Origin: Triticum aestivum
Lineage: Eukaryota; Streptophyta; Magnoliopsida; Poales; Poaceae
Assembly (NCBI RefSeq): GCF_018294505.1
Contig: NC_057814.1
Coordinates: 33,465,789 to 33,529,788 of the forward strand
DNA length: 64,000 nt
Direction: 5' to 3'
Shown here: positions 1 through 10,299 of the stretch, piece by piece
How positions within the stretch are numbered: position 1 is the first letter of the stretch
How the letters are laid out: each line of letters starts with the position of its first letter
Position numbers and translations under genes: made by a program
Notes under the pieces: generated by a model
Seen by the model: the letters and a program-made list of their open reading frames with translations, nothing else
Databases searched by the model: none
Told to the model about the DNA's origin: nothing

Positions 1-1
1 A

Positions 2-1164
2 TATCCCTACACGTATGATAATGGTAGAAGTGGCAATGCAAATGTGCAAGTAAGACTTGACAGAGCAGTAGCTGATCTTGCATGGCGTAACATTTTTTCT
101 GATGCAGCGGTGCAACACTTGGTATCACCATGTTCAGATCACTGCCCTATCCTTGTGCGTTGTTTACATGAGAGTGATGACAGGCCGAGGATGTGCTGTA
201 GGTATGAAGTCATGTGGGAAAGGGATCCGGGCTTAACCGAGGTAGTGGATAAAGCATGGAAGGAGCAAGGCGTGATCCATGGGCTGGCTGATGTTAACAA
301 GGCACTCAATTTGGTTATGAAAAAGCTTCAAGGCTGGAGCCGAAAGAAGTTTGGAACTGTTACTAGGGAGCTAGAAAAGTCAAGGTCGCGATTGGAGGAA
401 CTGATGAACATGAATGCAGACCGCGCAGAAATTAGGAAGGAAGCAGATCATATGAATGAACTCCTCTACAGAGAGGAGATGCTTTGGAGGCAGAGATCAC
501 GAATTGACTGGCTTAAAGAAGGTGACAGAAACACAAAATTCTTTCAGCAGAAAGGTGTGTGGCGAGCCAGGAGAAATAAGATAAAGCATCTGGTTGATGA
601 TGAGGGGGTAAAACATGACGACCAAGCAGGTATGGGCCGGATAGCCATGGAGTATTTTCAGCAACTTTTTGATGTAGAAACTGACTTGAATCAAGAGGCT
701 GTAGTCCACCTGTTTGAAAAGCTAATTACTGATGATATGAATGAGAAGCTTTGCCAACCTTTTTCAGAAAAGGAAATATCCGATGCGCTCTTTCAGATGG
801 GACCGCTTAAAGCACCGGGGCCGGATGGCTTCCCTGCAAGATTTTTTCAGCGTCATTGGGCTGCTCTTAAGAAGGATATTGTTGCTGCAGTTCAAATGTT
901 TTTTGATACAGGTCAAATGCCCCAAGGCGTCAAAACCACCACCATCGTCCTCATCCCTAAGGCTTTGTACAATGAGAGATGCTTAGAGGGATGCTTAAAA
1001 AAATAAACCGAGATTTTCTGAAGCACCGGTGCCTATTTCTACCGGAGAGACGCTTAGTTAAGCGTCTATCCTGTACAAATAAGTACCGGTGCTTAAAGAA
1101 AGTCTGGTTTATTTCTCTAAGCACCTCCCCTAAGCACCTCCCATTGTACAAGGCCTAAGGTGGA
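2..1164 (+). pseudogene. LINE (L1-like) fragment: endonuclease C-terminus and reverse transcriptase N-terminus
   Basis: Partial non-LTR retrotransposon ORF2 entering from the left edge. The frame opens at base 2 with the end of the APE-type endonuclease: VRLDRAVA is followed by the SDHCPILV motif that closes this domain in plant LINEs. Next comes the charged linker with WLKEGDRNTKFF, then the first RT block KAPGPDGF and TTTIVLIPK. The reading frame is open for over 300 codons, so the copy is fairly young. It is interrupted at base 961 by a MITE (separate entry). Removing the MITE and one TSD (198 bp) gives IPKVE, a good RT continuation, but similarity is lost from about 1165. The palm domain with FADD is therefore missing. 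It encodes no host function. Confidence 0.9.
961..1155. mobile_element. PIF/Harbinger (Tourist-like) MITE, 195 bp, TSD TAA
   Basis: Inverted ends GGCTTTGTACAATGAGAG and GGCCTTGTACAATGGGAG (right end reverse-complemented) are flanked by the 3-bp duplication TAA at 958-960 and 1156-1158, as expected for PIF/Harbinger. Most of the element is palindromic, with internal AAGCACCGGTGC-type motifs. It lies in the LIPK codons of the LINE reverse transcriptase. A sister copy of identical length is at 43251-43445. Confidence 0.9.
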
Positions 1165-1689
1165 GGGAAGAAAGCTTGCTGGACGTGCATGGGTGGTTGC
1201 CGCGGGGATCCTCCGGTGTTGGTGGTTGGGGCCACGAGATGTGGTTCTCGGGCTGCACGGTACAGGAGTGTTGCCGGTGCTCCGATGCTCGATCTCGATC
1301 GTGCAGTGTGGCACGCACCCATGGAGAGGGGCTCGGTCCTCTGCGTCTGGCTGGCTTAGTAGTGTGTCAACGAGCATCCCGTCCGGTGCTGAGGTCTATA
1401 GTTGCTGGAGCGGTAACGTTTGCAGCGGCCTGCCACAAGATGTGCCATGTGGGCCGCACCAAGTTGGGTCCAACAGTCTCTCGCGGTTGGTGGGCATTTA
1501 TGCATGGTCATGCGACGACATCTGGGGTCTGCGGTGGCCGGAGCCTTGGCGTCCACGCGGGGTCAGCTGCGGTAAGGCTGCAGTGAGATGCCACTAAGGT
1601 GTGGTCTCTGGCGATGTGGGAGGGGGTGGCCGTTGACACGGGCCATTGGAGGTCTGGCAGGACTTGTGCTCGGGTGGGCCTCGTGCGAG
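1165..1689. other. GC-rich unclassified segment
   Basis: No gene or element was recognised. The sequence is GC-rich and G/T-skewed (many GGTGG and GTGG motifs), similar in style to 49.6-50.5 kb, which suggests a repeat of unknown class. Open frames on both strands overlap each other and show no domain. Confidence 0.3.
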
Positions 1690-3245
1690 CCCATGACGAG
1701 TGAAAGCTTGGCTTTTGGGCATTGGCCGAGGCCAGCAACAGATAAGCCCTCTAGTGCCGCTTCTTAAAGACGTCACATAATGTGTGGTGCTCGTCTCCAC
1801 ATGGACCGCTCCGCGGAAACCCCATATCTCTCTCAAGATTAGAAGACGGTGATGCGTTTGTGTCATGCTTCCCCTTGGGGACATTGTTCTTGGAGTGGTG
1901 GCTAGTGGCGGAACGATAGGTGGCAAGTGTGGCGATGTGGTCGTGACGTTGCGACTCGTGCGACAATGTTGGTGGTCGCCAGAGGAGCTGGGTTGTCCCT
2001 TTTCATGAAGTCGGAGTTGCGGCGATGTCGGCCAACACGGTTTTAATGTTGTCACGTTGATAGGTTGGTTAGGATATGTTAGTCCAAGGCGTGATTTTTT
2101 TCTCCTATGACATTCGCTCTCGGAGTCGAAGCTACCTGGTCCTTGACGTGTTTTGCAGGTTGGTTGGCATAGGTCAACGAGGTTCTCGTGTGTCATTTGT
2201 TGGGTGGAATGTTGCTCAGGGAGAAGTGATGACGATAACATTGTAGGCAATCTCGATGACTTCTCCTTCTCGGCAATGTGTGTGAGTCATGTGGGTAGCA
2301 AGGTCGGGAGCTGTGCCTCATCTGTGGGCACGTTGTAGTGGTTTTCATCAGGTTTCCACAAATTAATCGAGAAACTCTCTTCTACTTTCATAATGAATTG
2401 GAGTCCTAAATGTCATGACTTCAAAAACTAAACAAAAAATGTTCTACTAAATTTGGCGAACCAACGATTTGAATCCATCCAACTAGCATTCATTGTTGAA
2501 ATGGGTGAGTTACAATTTAACATGAGGCTCAAACTAACGTCATACAAAAAGAGTACCCACATTCACATCTTAGGTGAATAGCAGTTGAAAGGCCACGTGA
2601 AACTAAGCTCCTAGACGGAGCTTTGTCTTTTGCAAGAAAAAAACATATGGTACTGGGGAGGCCAAGGTTCTTGAAGATGCACGAAACAACCACAACATTT
2701 TTGGCTTCCTTCCGTGGCCTTGTCACATAAGGAATGGTAACTAACGAAAGCGCACCAATCATCTAATGAATAGGATTAGCAATGTGGTCGTCATAGAGTT
2801 GCACCATCAAAGATCAAACCATTCATTCCTACAATATAACCAGCTATGCTACATAGGGTCCATTTGATGTATAATTGTTTGTGGCCAGTCCAATGACACT
2901 AGGGCTAGGTGTCCAATATCATGAAACCTCGCAAGAGCCTAAAATTTTGAACCGCATGGTATGGCAGATATGCGGTTCGCGAATGTCCCGATGTCTCATA
3001 TTCCTGCATGTCCAACCATTCATCTCTCCCTAGTTCTTTTCCTATGTTCTCCTCTACTTATCTTGGTTGAATCGATCTAATGTTCTGATATATATGTCTG
3101 ATGAGTGAATCACGGGTTAGAAGTGCCGACATATGAACTATATAGTGTGGTGAGGCACGGTGGTGTTTGTAAAGGAAGAGATGGATTGAAGACATCCACA
3201 ACCACAAGTGACAGTTGGTGCAGTATTCATTCCGTCTCCATGAGG
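1690..3245. repeat. Duplicated block, copy 1 (pair with 6640-8187)
   Basis: About 1.55 kb that recurs nearly collinearly at 6640-8187. It runs from GAGTGAAAGCTTGGCTTTTG through the TGGAGTGGTGGC region and the ATGAATYGGAGTCCTAAATG region to a shared end near CATTCCGTCTCC. Small indels and scattered substitutions separate the copies, by eye about 90% identity. The second half belongs to a larger paralogous family that includes 41.4-42.2 kb. No coding content was recognised. Confidence 0.8.
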
Positions 3246-3330
3246 TGAATGAAGCCCATCGTCTGTTGTAGCCCACAGCTATCGTCCTTTACATGTTGGT
3301 AAACATTCATACTTTGCAGTGGCACTTTAT
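2937..3330 (+). repeat. Repeat module R1, copy a
   Basis: First of seven dispersed copies of a promoter-like module. Shared landmarks in order: a GCCTAAAATTTTGAAC-like start; TGTCCCGATGTCTCATATTC; CTGCATGTCC; GGTTCTTTTC; ATATATGTC; a GAACTATATAG-like segment; a TAAAGGGAGA-like stretch (here GTAAAGGAAGAG); GGTGCAGTATTCATTC; and CCTATTGTAGCC-like sequence. Other copies are near 7.9, 12.5, 20.7, 30.5, 41.9 and 43.7/45.4 kb. No gene follows this copy. Confidence 0.7.
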
Positions 3331-3817
3331 GTAAGCCAGTAACCCATGATTTCCACCACCCACCAAACCAAGAGCCCACCGGCCAGGCCATCACCCTTTC
3401 TTTTTCAACTCATCTGTTGCCTAAATTCGTCCCCTAACACTCATGCACACAATATGTTCATAAACGTAGTACTAGTTTGAATTGTTGAAATTTTGGCGCG
3501 ATACTTAATCTGAATGCTTCGTTGTGTATCAGCCGGCGATCAGGAAGGATAACAATTTTCTTCTTCATAGTAGTTGAAAATGAACTGCGACACTGAGACT
3601 GAAAACACTACAATTTGGCTTCCTATTTATATTGTAGCTGGATGCCCCTACAATTTCCTATAGAAAAAACAATGCTAATCTAAAGATTTCATCAAAAGGT
3701 ATTAGGGATAATGAAGGGGCATATTAAGCACTTGTATGTTCAGTAAAAAAAAGCACTTGTATGTTGTAAAAAAAATTTCACCAGTTGATGTTTTTCGCTG
3801 GTTTTCTTTGAAAAAGA

Positions 3818-4980
3818 GCATTAACCTCGGCCTCGGTATTGAGCGATGCATACATCCATCTTTATTGCATTATTCAACAAGATCTTACAAAATAAATAAA
3901 TAGATCAACACAAAGTCGCCTTCCTGATGAAAACGGTCGCCCTACCTACAAGATTGATGATGGGCCCTAACCGTGCGCCACGCACACCAAGAAATCCGGT
4001 GGCCTCAACATGCCGCCCGTCGGCTAGCCGGGAGCACCATCTGGTCTAGCAGACCCTGAACATGCGCTGCATGCGCACGCTGTAGAATATGTCTCCGCCT
4101 TCTTCCACCATCTCATCTTCAGAAGCAATCAATGCACTAATCTTGCCAGACTCTTCTGTCGTCGACGCCACCACAGCGCCAGACATCATGCCTCTCGCGT
4201 GCCCGTCGAACGTTATCCAGTGCTGAGACCCTGCTGCACCTTGCCACTAAGACTCGCCATCGTCAATACTATACATGGCACGCCGATCCACCTTGGTTAT
4301 TGCACGCCAAGAAAATGGAGACCTGCGCCCAGCCAAAATGCTAACCACTTGTCCCTCCAGCCGGTGTACAACCCCAAAGATGATGCCCCCATGGGAGTAA
4401 CGACGCAAGAACCACACCATCATCTGATCCTGAAAGCTTGAATATGGGATTTCCCATGTGGCACACAGGGAATGCGACTTGTCCCACAACGCCTCCAACG
4501 AGGAACGACGCTTGCGGGCGCCACCGTTAACTGTTCCGGCCTAGGCCGAACCAAGCTTTCGCTTGGAAATTCACGCACATCCCTGGTTGGACCACCAGAT
4601 CGACATGCTCCTTCATCCAGCACACTCATGGGTGACGTCTGCCGCCACGAAAGCACACGACCGGAGCCGCACCATCACCCGGAACCGCCGACCTGGCTGA
4701 GTCATTGATGGCGAAAAGGCCCTCACCGCTGCGCCGCCTACGCCGGACGACGCACACGTCCAAGACACCCCGAGCTGCGGAGGAGGAAGACCTCGCCACC
4801 ACCATCATCCCCCGCCTAGGCTTTGCCCTGCGGAGCTCCGGCGGTGGCGAGGAGAGGGGCGCCAGTAGCTCGAAGCACTACATCGGTTCAGGGGACAGAG
4901 GGTCGAGAGGGAGGAGATTAGGAGGGAGGGGATCGAGGAGGGAGGAGATCAGGAGCCCATGTCCAACCTACTAAAACTTA
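3818..4980 (-). mobile_element. LINE-type 3' end, minus orientation
   Basis: The plus strand starts with a GAAAAAGAGC-type A-rich edge, followed by GGCCTCGGTATTGAGCGATGCATACATCC and TTTATTGCATTATTCAACAAG. The same signature occurs at 40.84 kb and 43.77 kb. It reads as the 3' untranslated tail of a LINE on the minus strand, ending next to an A run. The GC-rich body (4.0-4.98 kb) resembles 44.0-45.19 kb, including the GTCGACGCCACCAC stretch. No RT frame is visible, so it is 5'-truncated. It interrupts the 2.46-5.75 kb block. Confidence 0.6.
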
Positions 4981-5263
4981 CATCACATGTTCTTTGCTGT
5001 AAGTTCCGTGGACACCTCTAAAGAGCATAAACCACCCAATCTGGCATGATATGGAGCTATGTATATGTTTGGATCAGCTAAAAAGAAACTGCTAAACCTA
5101 CGGATGGGGTTTATGGACGAACGTGCAATTTCCCCATAAATCACCCTTTTTTTGGGGTCAGAATTCACCTTTGTTTTCATTATACACACTCCTGCCCATA
5201 CCAGGGTGTGGGCAAAAACCATCATAGCCCACCAGCTCAGCCTATGAATTAGTTCTTTAAATA

Positions 5264-5298
5264 ACAAAAATGTCTTATATTTCGGTACAGAGGGAGTA
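5264..5298. mobile_element. Remnant of a Stowaway MITE end
   Basis: ATGTCTTATATTTCGGTACAGAGGGAG followed by TA resembles one terminus of the CTCCCTC-type Stowaway elements that are intact at 51870 and 53538. The other half is missing. Confidence 0.5.
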
Positions 5299-5440
5299 TT
5301 ACGTGGGTAAGTGTAGTATTACTCTACTAAGGAAGGTTGTAGTTCTCTGCTGTACAAAGCATCCAAGCTGCCTTGTTGGTTATTTTTGGCGTATAGTAGC
5401 TTATTGTGATTGAACCCTAGCTAGCATGTTTATGTTTCGT

Positions 5441-5483
5441 AAAGTTTTAAGGGCGTTTGACGGTCAAATGCCCTTAAAACTTT
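5441..5483. repeat. 21-bp inverted repeat with 1-bp loop
   Basis: AAAGTTTTAAGGGCGTTTGAC (5441-5461) and its reverse complement (5463-5483) differ at one position and are separated by a single G. The paralogous sequence at about 42.96 kb has only one arm-like half, so the second arm arose after duplication. Confidence 0.8.
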
Positions 5484-5889
5484 GACCACAGGGGTTCTTG
5501 TTAGCTTCCCCAGCTCCGACCGGTGGAATCTCACAGCCTCCACATGTATTTGTTACTACCTACTGCTAGTCAATATCTTTATCCAAGAACTTGGTATCCT
5601 ATCTTGGAAGTTGGAAAGAACAGGAGGTTTTTTTAGACGAACAAGAGCGTATTTTTGAAAGAACACCTAGTTCCTCATTTCTTTGCACTTTGCCACATAC
5701 CCAATCTAGTCCTGTGAAGCAATAGTTCACCTCCTTGCTCTCTTGGGCCGAGCATCGTCCTTGGGCTAGGACACTGGTGGACTTGTGTGAGGTCCCTAAT
5801 AGTAACACTGTCCACGAGCTTGGAAATATGGTTGTTGAACAAATTTGAAGAATATAGAGGTGAAGAAGGGATTTTTGCAGTTGTCCACC

Positions 5890-6620
5890 TTTGGCCACGC
5901 ACGAGGAGAGCAAAATAGAGAGGCGCATGCTATAGTTAATTTTTCCACCTCCCACTACGAAGAGAGGCATGTACGGTTTCGAATCCGCCTCATATCCCTG
6001 TAAACTGTTACTACTCAATAACACTCTCTTGTCTTCGGAAAGGAGAGCACCATAGTATGCAGCATTGACGATGGGCAACCTAAACTTGTTTTTGGCAGTC
6101 AATATTTTCAACCGGCGGTAGCCGACATGAAAGTGCCAAGTTCCGTCTTTCTTTAACCAAGAGCATGGGCACAACGTAGGGGCTCACGGTCTGGGCGATA
6201 ACCCCTGTGCGGAGCATCTTGAACACTTGGCGCTTGATTTCATCTTTTCTAAGTGGCGACTACCGGTACGGAGGGGTATTGATTGGCGCAGCACTAGGAT
6301 CAAGTGTGACATCTCGGCTCCACGAACACATCCTTGAACTCCGTCGGGATGGGGCAAATAGTGCCCGAGACTGGAGCATGAGGAGACTACTTGGAAGCAG
6401 CACTAATATCGTCAAGAGCAGCTGCCCAAATTTTGTTCTCTTCATGCCACTACCTAAGTGTGTAAACGTCCACGGCGGTGCTCGTCATAGGTTCCTCCGC
6501 ACCGACGCCTTCCAGGTGCATGACCCCTTGCACAAGAACTCAATCGTCTTTGTGAGCCAGTCGCATAGCATTAGGCCGTCCGCCAGACGATGCCAAGTAC
6601 TTCATCATATTTATTTTATA
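5890..6620 (-). pseudogene. Ty3/Gypsy retrotransposon pol fragment (RT N-terminus)
   Basis: Read on the minus strand, a frame near 6.35 kb contains IPTEFKDVFVEP, the usual lead-in to Gypsy RT. It is followed by DEIKRQVFKMLRTGVI and the RT block LLVKKDGTWHFHVGYRRL (normally KKDGTWRFCVDYR) with LTAKNKFRLPIV. One frame switch is needed around the KKDG block, and several more occur downstream, where only traces of the next RT block can be followed to about 5.9 kb. No LTRs were found at either side. It is an old, truncated relic lying between the two copies of the 1.55-kb duplication. Confidence 0.75.
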
Positions 6621-6639
6621 AGAGCACTGTCCGAGGCCA

Positions 6640-8187
6640 GACGAGTGAAAGCTTGGCTTTTGGGCATTGTCCGAGGCCAGCGACAGAGACGCCCTCTAGT
6701 GCCACTTCCTAAAGACGTCGCCAAGGTGTGGTGCTCGTTTCCACATGGACCACTCGGCGGAAACCCCATATCTCCCTCAAGATTAGAAGACCGTGATGCT
6801 TCTGTGTCATGCTTCCCCATGAGGACATTGTTCTTGGAGTGGTGGCCAGTGGTGGCCAGTGGCGGAACGATAGGTGGCAGGTGTGGCGATGTGGTCGTGT
6901 CGCCGCGACTCGTGAGACAATGTTGGTGGTTGTGAGAGGAGCTGGGGCACGAAATGTCTTAGTTATTTTGGATTGTCCCTTTGCATGAAGTCGGAGTTGT
7001 GGTGATGTCAGGCAACACAGTGGCAATGATGTCACGTGATAGGTTGGTTAGGATACGTTAGTCCAAGGCGTCCTTTTTTCTCCTATGACACTCGTTCTCG
7101 GAGTCAAAGCTACCTGGTCCTTGACATGTTTGGCAGGTCGGTTGGCATAGGTCAACGAGGTTCTCGTGTATCATTTGTTGGGTGGAATGTTGCTTAGGGA
7201 GAAGTGATGACGATAACATTGTAGGCAATCTCGACGACTTCTCTTCTCCGCAATGTGTGTGAGTCATGTGGGTAGCAAGGTCGGGAGGTGTGCCTTATCC
7301 GTGGGCATGTTGTAATGGTTTTCATCAGGTTTCCACAAATTAATCTGGAAACTCTCTTCTACTTCCATAATGAATCGGAGTCCTAAATGTCATGACTTCA
7401 AAATTAACACAAAAAATGTTCTACTAAATTTGGCGAACCAATGATTTGAATCCATCCAACTAGAATTCAATGTTGAAGTGGGTGAGTTACAATTTAACAT
7501 GAAGCTCAAACTAACGTCATACAAAAAGAGTACCCACATTCACATCTTAGGTGAATAATAGTTGATAGGCCGCGTGAAACTACACTCCTAGACGGAGCTT
7601 TTTCTATTTCGAGAAAAAAAAACATATGGTACTGGGGAGGCCACGGTTCTTGCAGATGCACGGAGCAACCACAATATGTTTGGCTTCCTTCCGTGCCCTT
7701 ATCACATAAGGAACGGTAGCTAACGAAAGCACACCAATTATCTAATGAACGGGATTAGCAATGTGGCCGTCATAGAGGTGCACCACCAAAGACCAAACCA
7801 TTCATTCCTACAATATCCAGCTACGCTGCAGAGGGTCCATTTGATGTATAATTGTTTGTGGCCAGTCCAATGACACTAGGGCTAGGTGGCCAATATCATA
7901 AACCTCCCAAGAGCCTAAAATTTTGAACCACATGGTATGTCAGATATGCGGTTTTCAAATGTCCTGATGTCTCATATTCTTGCATGTCCAACAATTCCTC
8001 TACCTATCATGGTTGAATTAATCTAATGTTCTGATATATATGTCCGATAAGTGAATCACGGGGTAGAAGTGAGAATATATGAACTATATAGTTTGGTGAG
8101 ATGGGGTGGTGTTTGTAAAGGAAGAGATGGAATGAAGACATCCACAACCACAAGTGACAGTCGGTGCAGTGTTCATTCCGTCTCCAT
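6640..8187. repeat. Duplicated block, copy 2 (pair with 1690-3245)
   Basis: Collinear with 1690-3245. Differences include a tandem GGTGGCCAGT duplication at about 6840 and an extra segment near 6945-6970. The copy ends abruptly after CATTCCGTCTCCATT, where subtilase-pseudogene territory begins; copy 1 continues into GAGGTGAATGAAGCCC. Confidence 0.8.
7912..8187 (+). repeat. Repeat module R1, copy b (3' truncated)
   Basis: Has the same landmarks as copy a (TGTCCTGATGTCTCATATTC, TGCATGTCC, GAACTATATAG, GTGCAGTGTTCATTC) but ends at about 8187. Confidence 0.7.
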
Positions 8188-8289
8188 TAAACCGAGCTTA
8201 TGTGAGATGTCACACAAGTCTCCGCCATCAATGCGGCTGCCAGGTTAGTACACCCCCAGTCCAGAGACGAGCCAAGCAAATGGTCAATG

Positions 8290-9560
8290 GGAAAATGGAC
8301 TGACACTCGGATGAACTCGATCATATCACATGGTTCACCGCATTCGATCGCACCCAGTCCAGCGCGACCTCTGTCACATTGTACGCCTCTTCTCCCTTGG
8401 AGACCATCGTCAGGGTCCTGGTCAGAGTGTGCACGCGGATGCTTCCGGAGAAGATCACCACCAGAGCTGGATAGTACAGATTGGCCATGCTGTCAGGCAG
8501 CACCGTCGTGCACTTGGTGAATTCGGGGTCGAACCACCGAATCTGTTGTGTCGTGTACTGGACGCTGGTGAGGAAGTCCATGTAGTCCCGCCTACTGGTG
8601 TCATGGTGCATGGAGAGCGGTGGGAGAATGAGCACGACATGGGCCACCAGCGTAGACGCGTTGACGGCGTTCTCGACCCCGCTATTGACGATGTCCTGCC
8701 GGTGTTATCCTCCGTGTTAGCCGTCGTCATCAGTGCCGAGCGAATCATCGCCGAAGTCCAGTCAGCGTGCAGTTTTTTGATCAGTGCGAGCACGTTGGTG
8801 GCGTGCGGGCATGCCATCGATTAATAACGATGAACTTATCCCATGCGGCGGCTTACAAAGTATATATATATAGCGGTGATGACCTACATAGGTATTGATC
8901 GATACCATGAAGGCGGCGGCGCTATTGTCCCCTCGCGCTCCCCCAACCGTTCCTGGCAGCAGGCGAGCCAATATGGACTACAGACTCCGCTCTGGTATGG
9001 CCCAAGCTTCCCAATGCCAGTGGCCATTGCGGTGACGTGGGTGTCATGCTTGACGCGATCCCTCGATGCGAATTCGCCTTATAAAAATTCGTTAAAGAAG
9101 GTCTTTGTGAAGATGAGCATGTTGTTGCAAAAAGCACGTGTCAAACCTGTGTGCTTCCACACACTTGCCCGTCTCGGTGGGGTGGACAGGGCCGAGACCA
9201 TCGTGGATGAAGATGGGGTGCCCTTGCAAGATGCCGGCGTCGATGAAGCTGCAGTACATCTGTGACACCATTTCCGAACACCGAGTCCAGCCAGGCACCG
9301 GACTCCTCGTCGAGGCCAAGGAAGCCTAGGGAATGTGTAGTTTCTATGTGAAACGTCGGATTTTTGTAGACGTTTTTGATGCCGGCAATCTTATATAGTC
9401 ACGTCTCCTCATCGCGTCCTCATCACGGTCGGAGCGACCACGAATCCTCTCATCACCGTCTTGTGGTGGTGAAAGATGCGCTTCATACTGGCCGCCAAGG
9501 AAGCGTAGAACTAGACCGGCTTGACGCCGTCGGTATGGACGATGTAGACACCATCTTGAT
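8290..9560 (-). pseudogene. Subtilisin-like serine protease (SBT1-like) pseudogene
   Basis: Plant subtilases are secreted serine proteases with an inhibitor I9 prodomain, a catalytic S8 domain and a C-terminal Fn3-like domain. Pieces appear here in gene order on the minus strand but in different frames. A YIVHTDGVKPVY-like prodomain start lies near 9.55-9.45 kb. SGAWLDSVFGNGV-like catalytic N-terminus lies near 9.28 kb. DTHVTAMATG, equivalent to the GTHT histidine region, lies near 9.05 kb. The serine region [18 protein letters not shown] with SALMTTA lies near 8.8-8.7 kb, and C-terminal [16 protein letters not shown] with RVHTLTRTLTMVS lies near 8.6-8.4 kb. The catalytic core is far shorter than the roughly 750 residues of the family, with internal deletions and several frameshifts. 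It is non-functional. The start cannot be fixed. Confidence 0.8.
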
Positions 9561-9564
9561 CTCA

Positions 9565-10296
9565 ATATGCGAAGGGTTTCTACTTCTCTTGTTTGTATTA
9601 GAGATAGGACATGCAATATAGAACGAAGAAGAACGAATCAACACGCATGACACAAGGTTTTAACGTGGAAACCCTTCAATGCGAATGGAGAAAAGAGCCT
9701 GGGTGCCACCAGCGAAACTTCATTATATTGGGAAAGGTTATGAACACCGGAGATTTACGACGATGAACTAATCCCGTGCAGAGGCTTATATATATAAGAG
9801 CGAAGGCCCTCTACTACCAACCAGAACATGTAGGATGGAAGTGCATCTCCCTCAAGAATGCCCTAGGTCGGTTCGAATTCACATTTTACATCCATTTAAA
9901 AGCACATAAAATTTCATCACCATCATCACCATAAACATTTGGGAAACCCATTTATAACATAATCTCCTCCAGGAATCACAAATTCATGTGATCATGGATT
10001 ACATCATGTCTACTTTAAGAACGTGAAATATGTGCTTTTGAGACATGTATATCTTGGCAATACATGCCCTCGTGAAGTGTTTTCTTCATCTAGTTGTTAA
10101 TCTTATTCCAGACCTTTTCTTCCAAATACTCAATCGGTCCATTATTTAAATTCCGCACATCTATAGACATAATGAGATATTTCTCACTAAGGGACTTATT
10201 TATGACATTGAGTAAGCCTTTAACTTCATATAGGGCGATTTGAGGGCACCCCTGCTAAATAAGATCAATAGTACTTTGATAAATTTACCCACTCAC
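9565..10296. other. Gene-free, unclassified repeat-like sequence
   Basis: Holds a GGTTTTAACGTGGAAACCC motif at 9656-9674, often seen in LTR-retrotransposon ends, and AT-rich sequence. No second LTR, primer-binding site or ORF was identified. Confidence 0.3.
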
Positions 10297-10299
10297 CAG

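Larger units (their letters stand above)
2460..5750. repeat. Paralogous block, collinear with 41395-43565
   Basis: This block matches 41.4-43.6 kb in order: the AATCCATCCAACTAG start, R1, the TTTTGGCGCGATACTTAATC segment at about 3.49 kb (42.47 kb), the CCGTGGACACC...GAGCATAAACCACC segment at about 5.0 kb (42.78 kb), and the ACTTGTGTGAGGTCCC segment at about 5.8 kb (43.53 kb). Here it is split by a LINE tail (3818-4980). The other copy is instead split by a MITE. It is probably flanking DNA of an old gene duplication; no CDS was seen. Confidence 0.7.
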
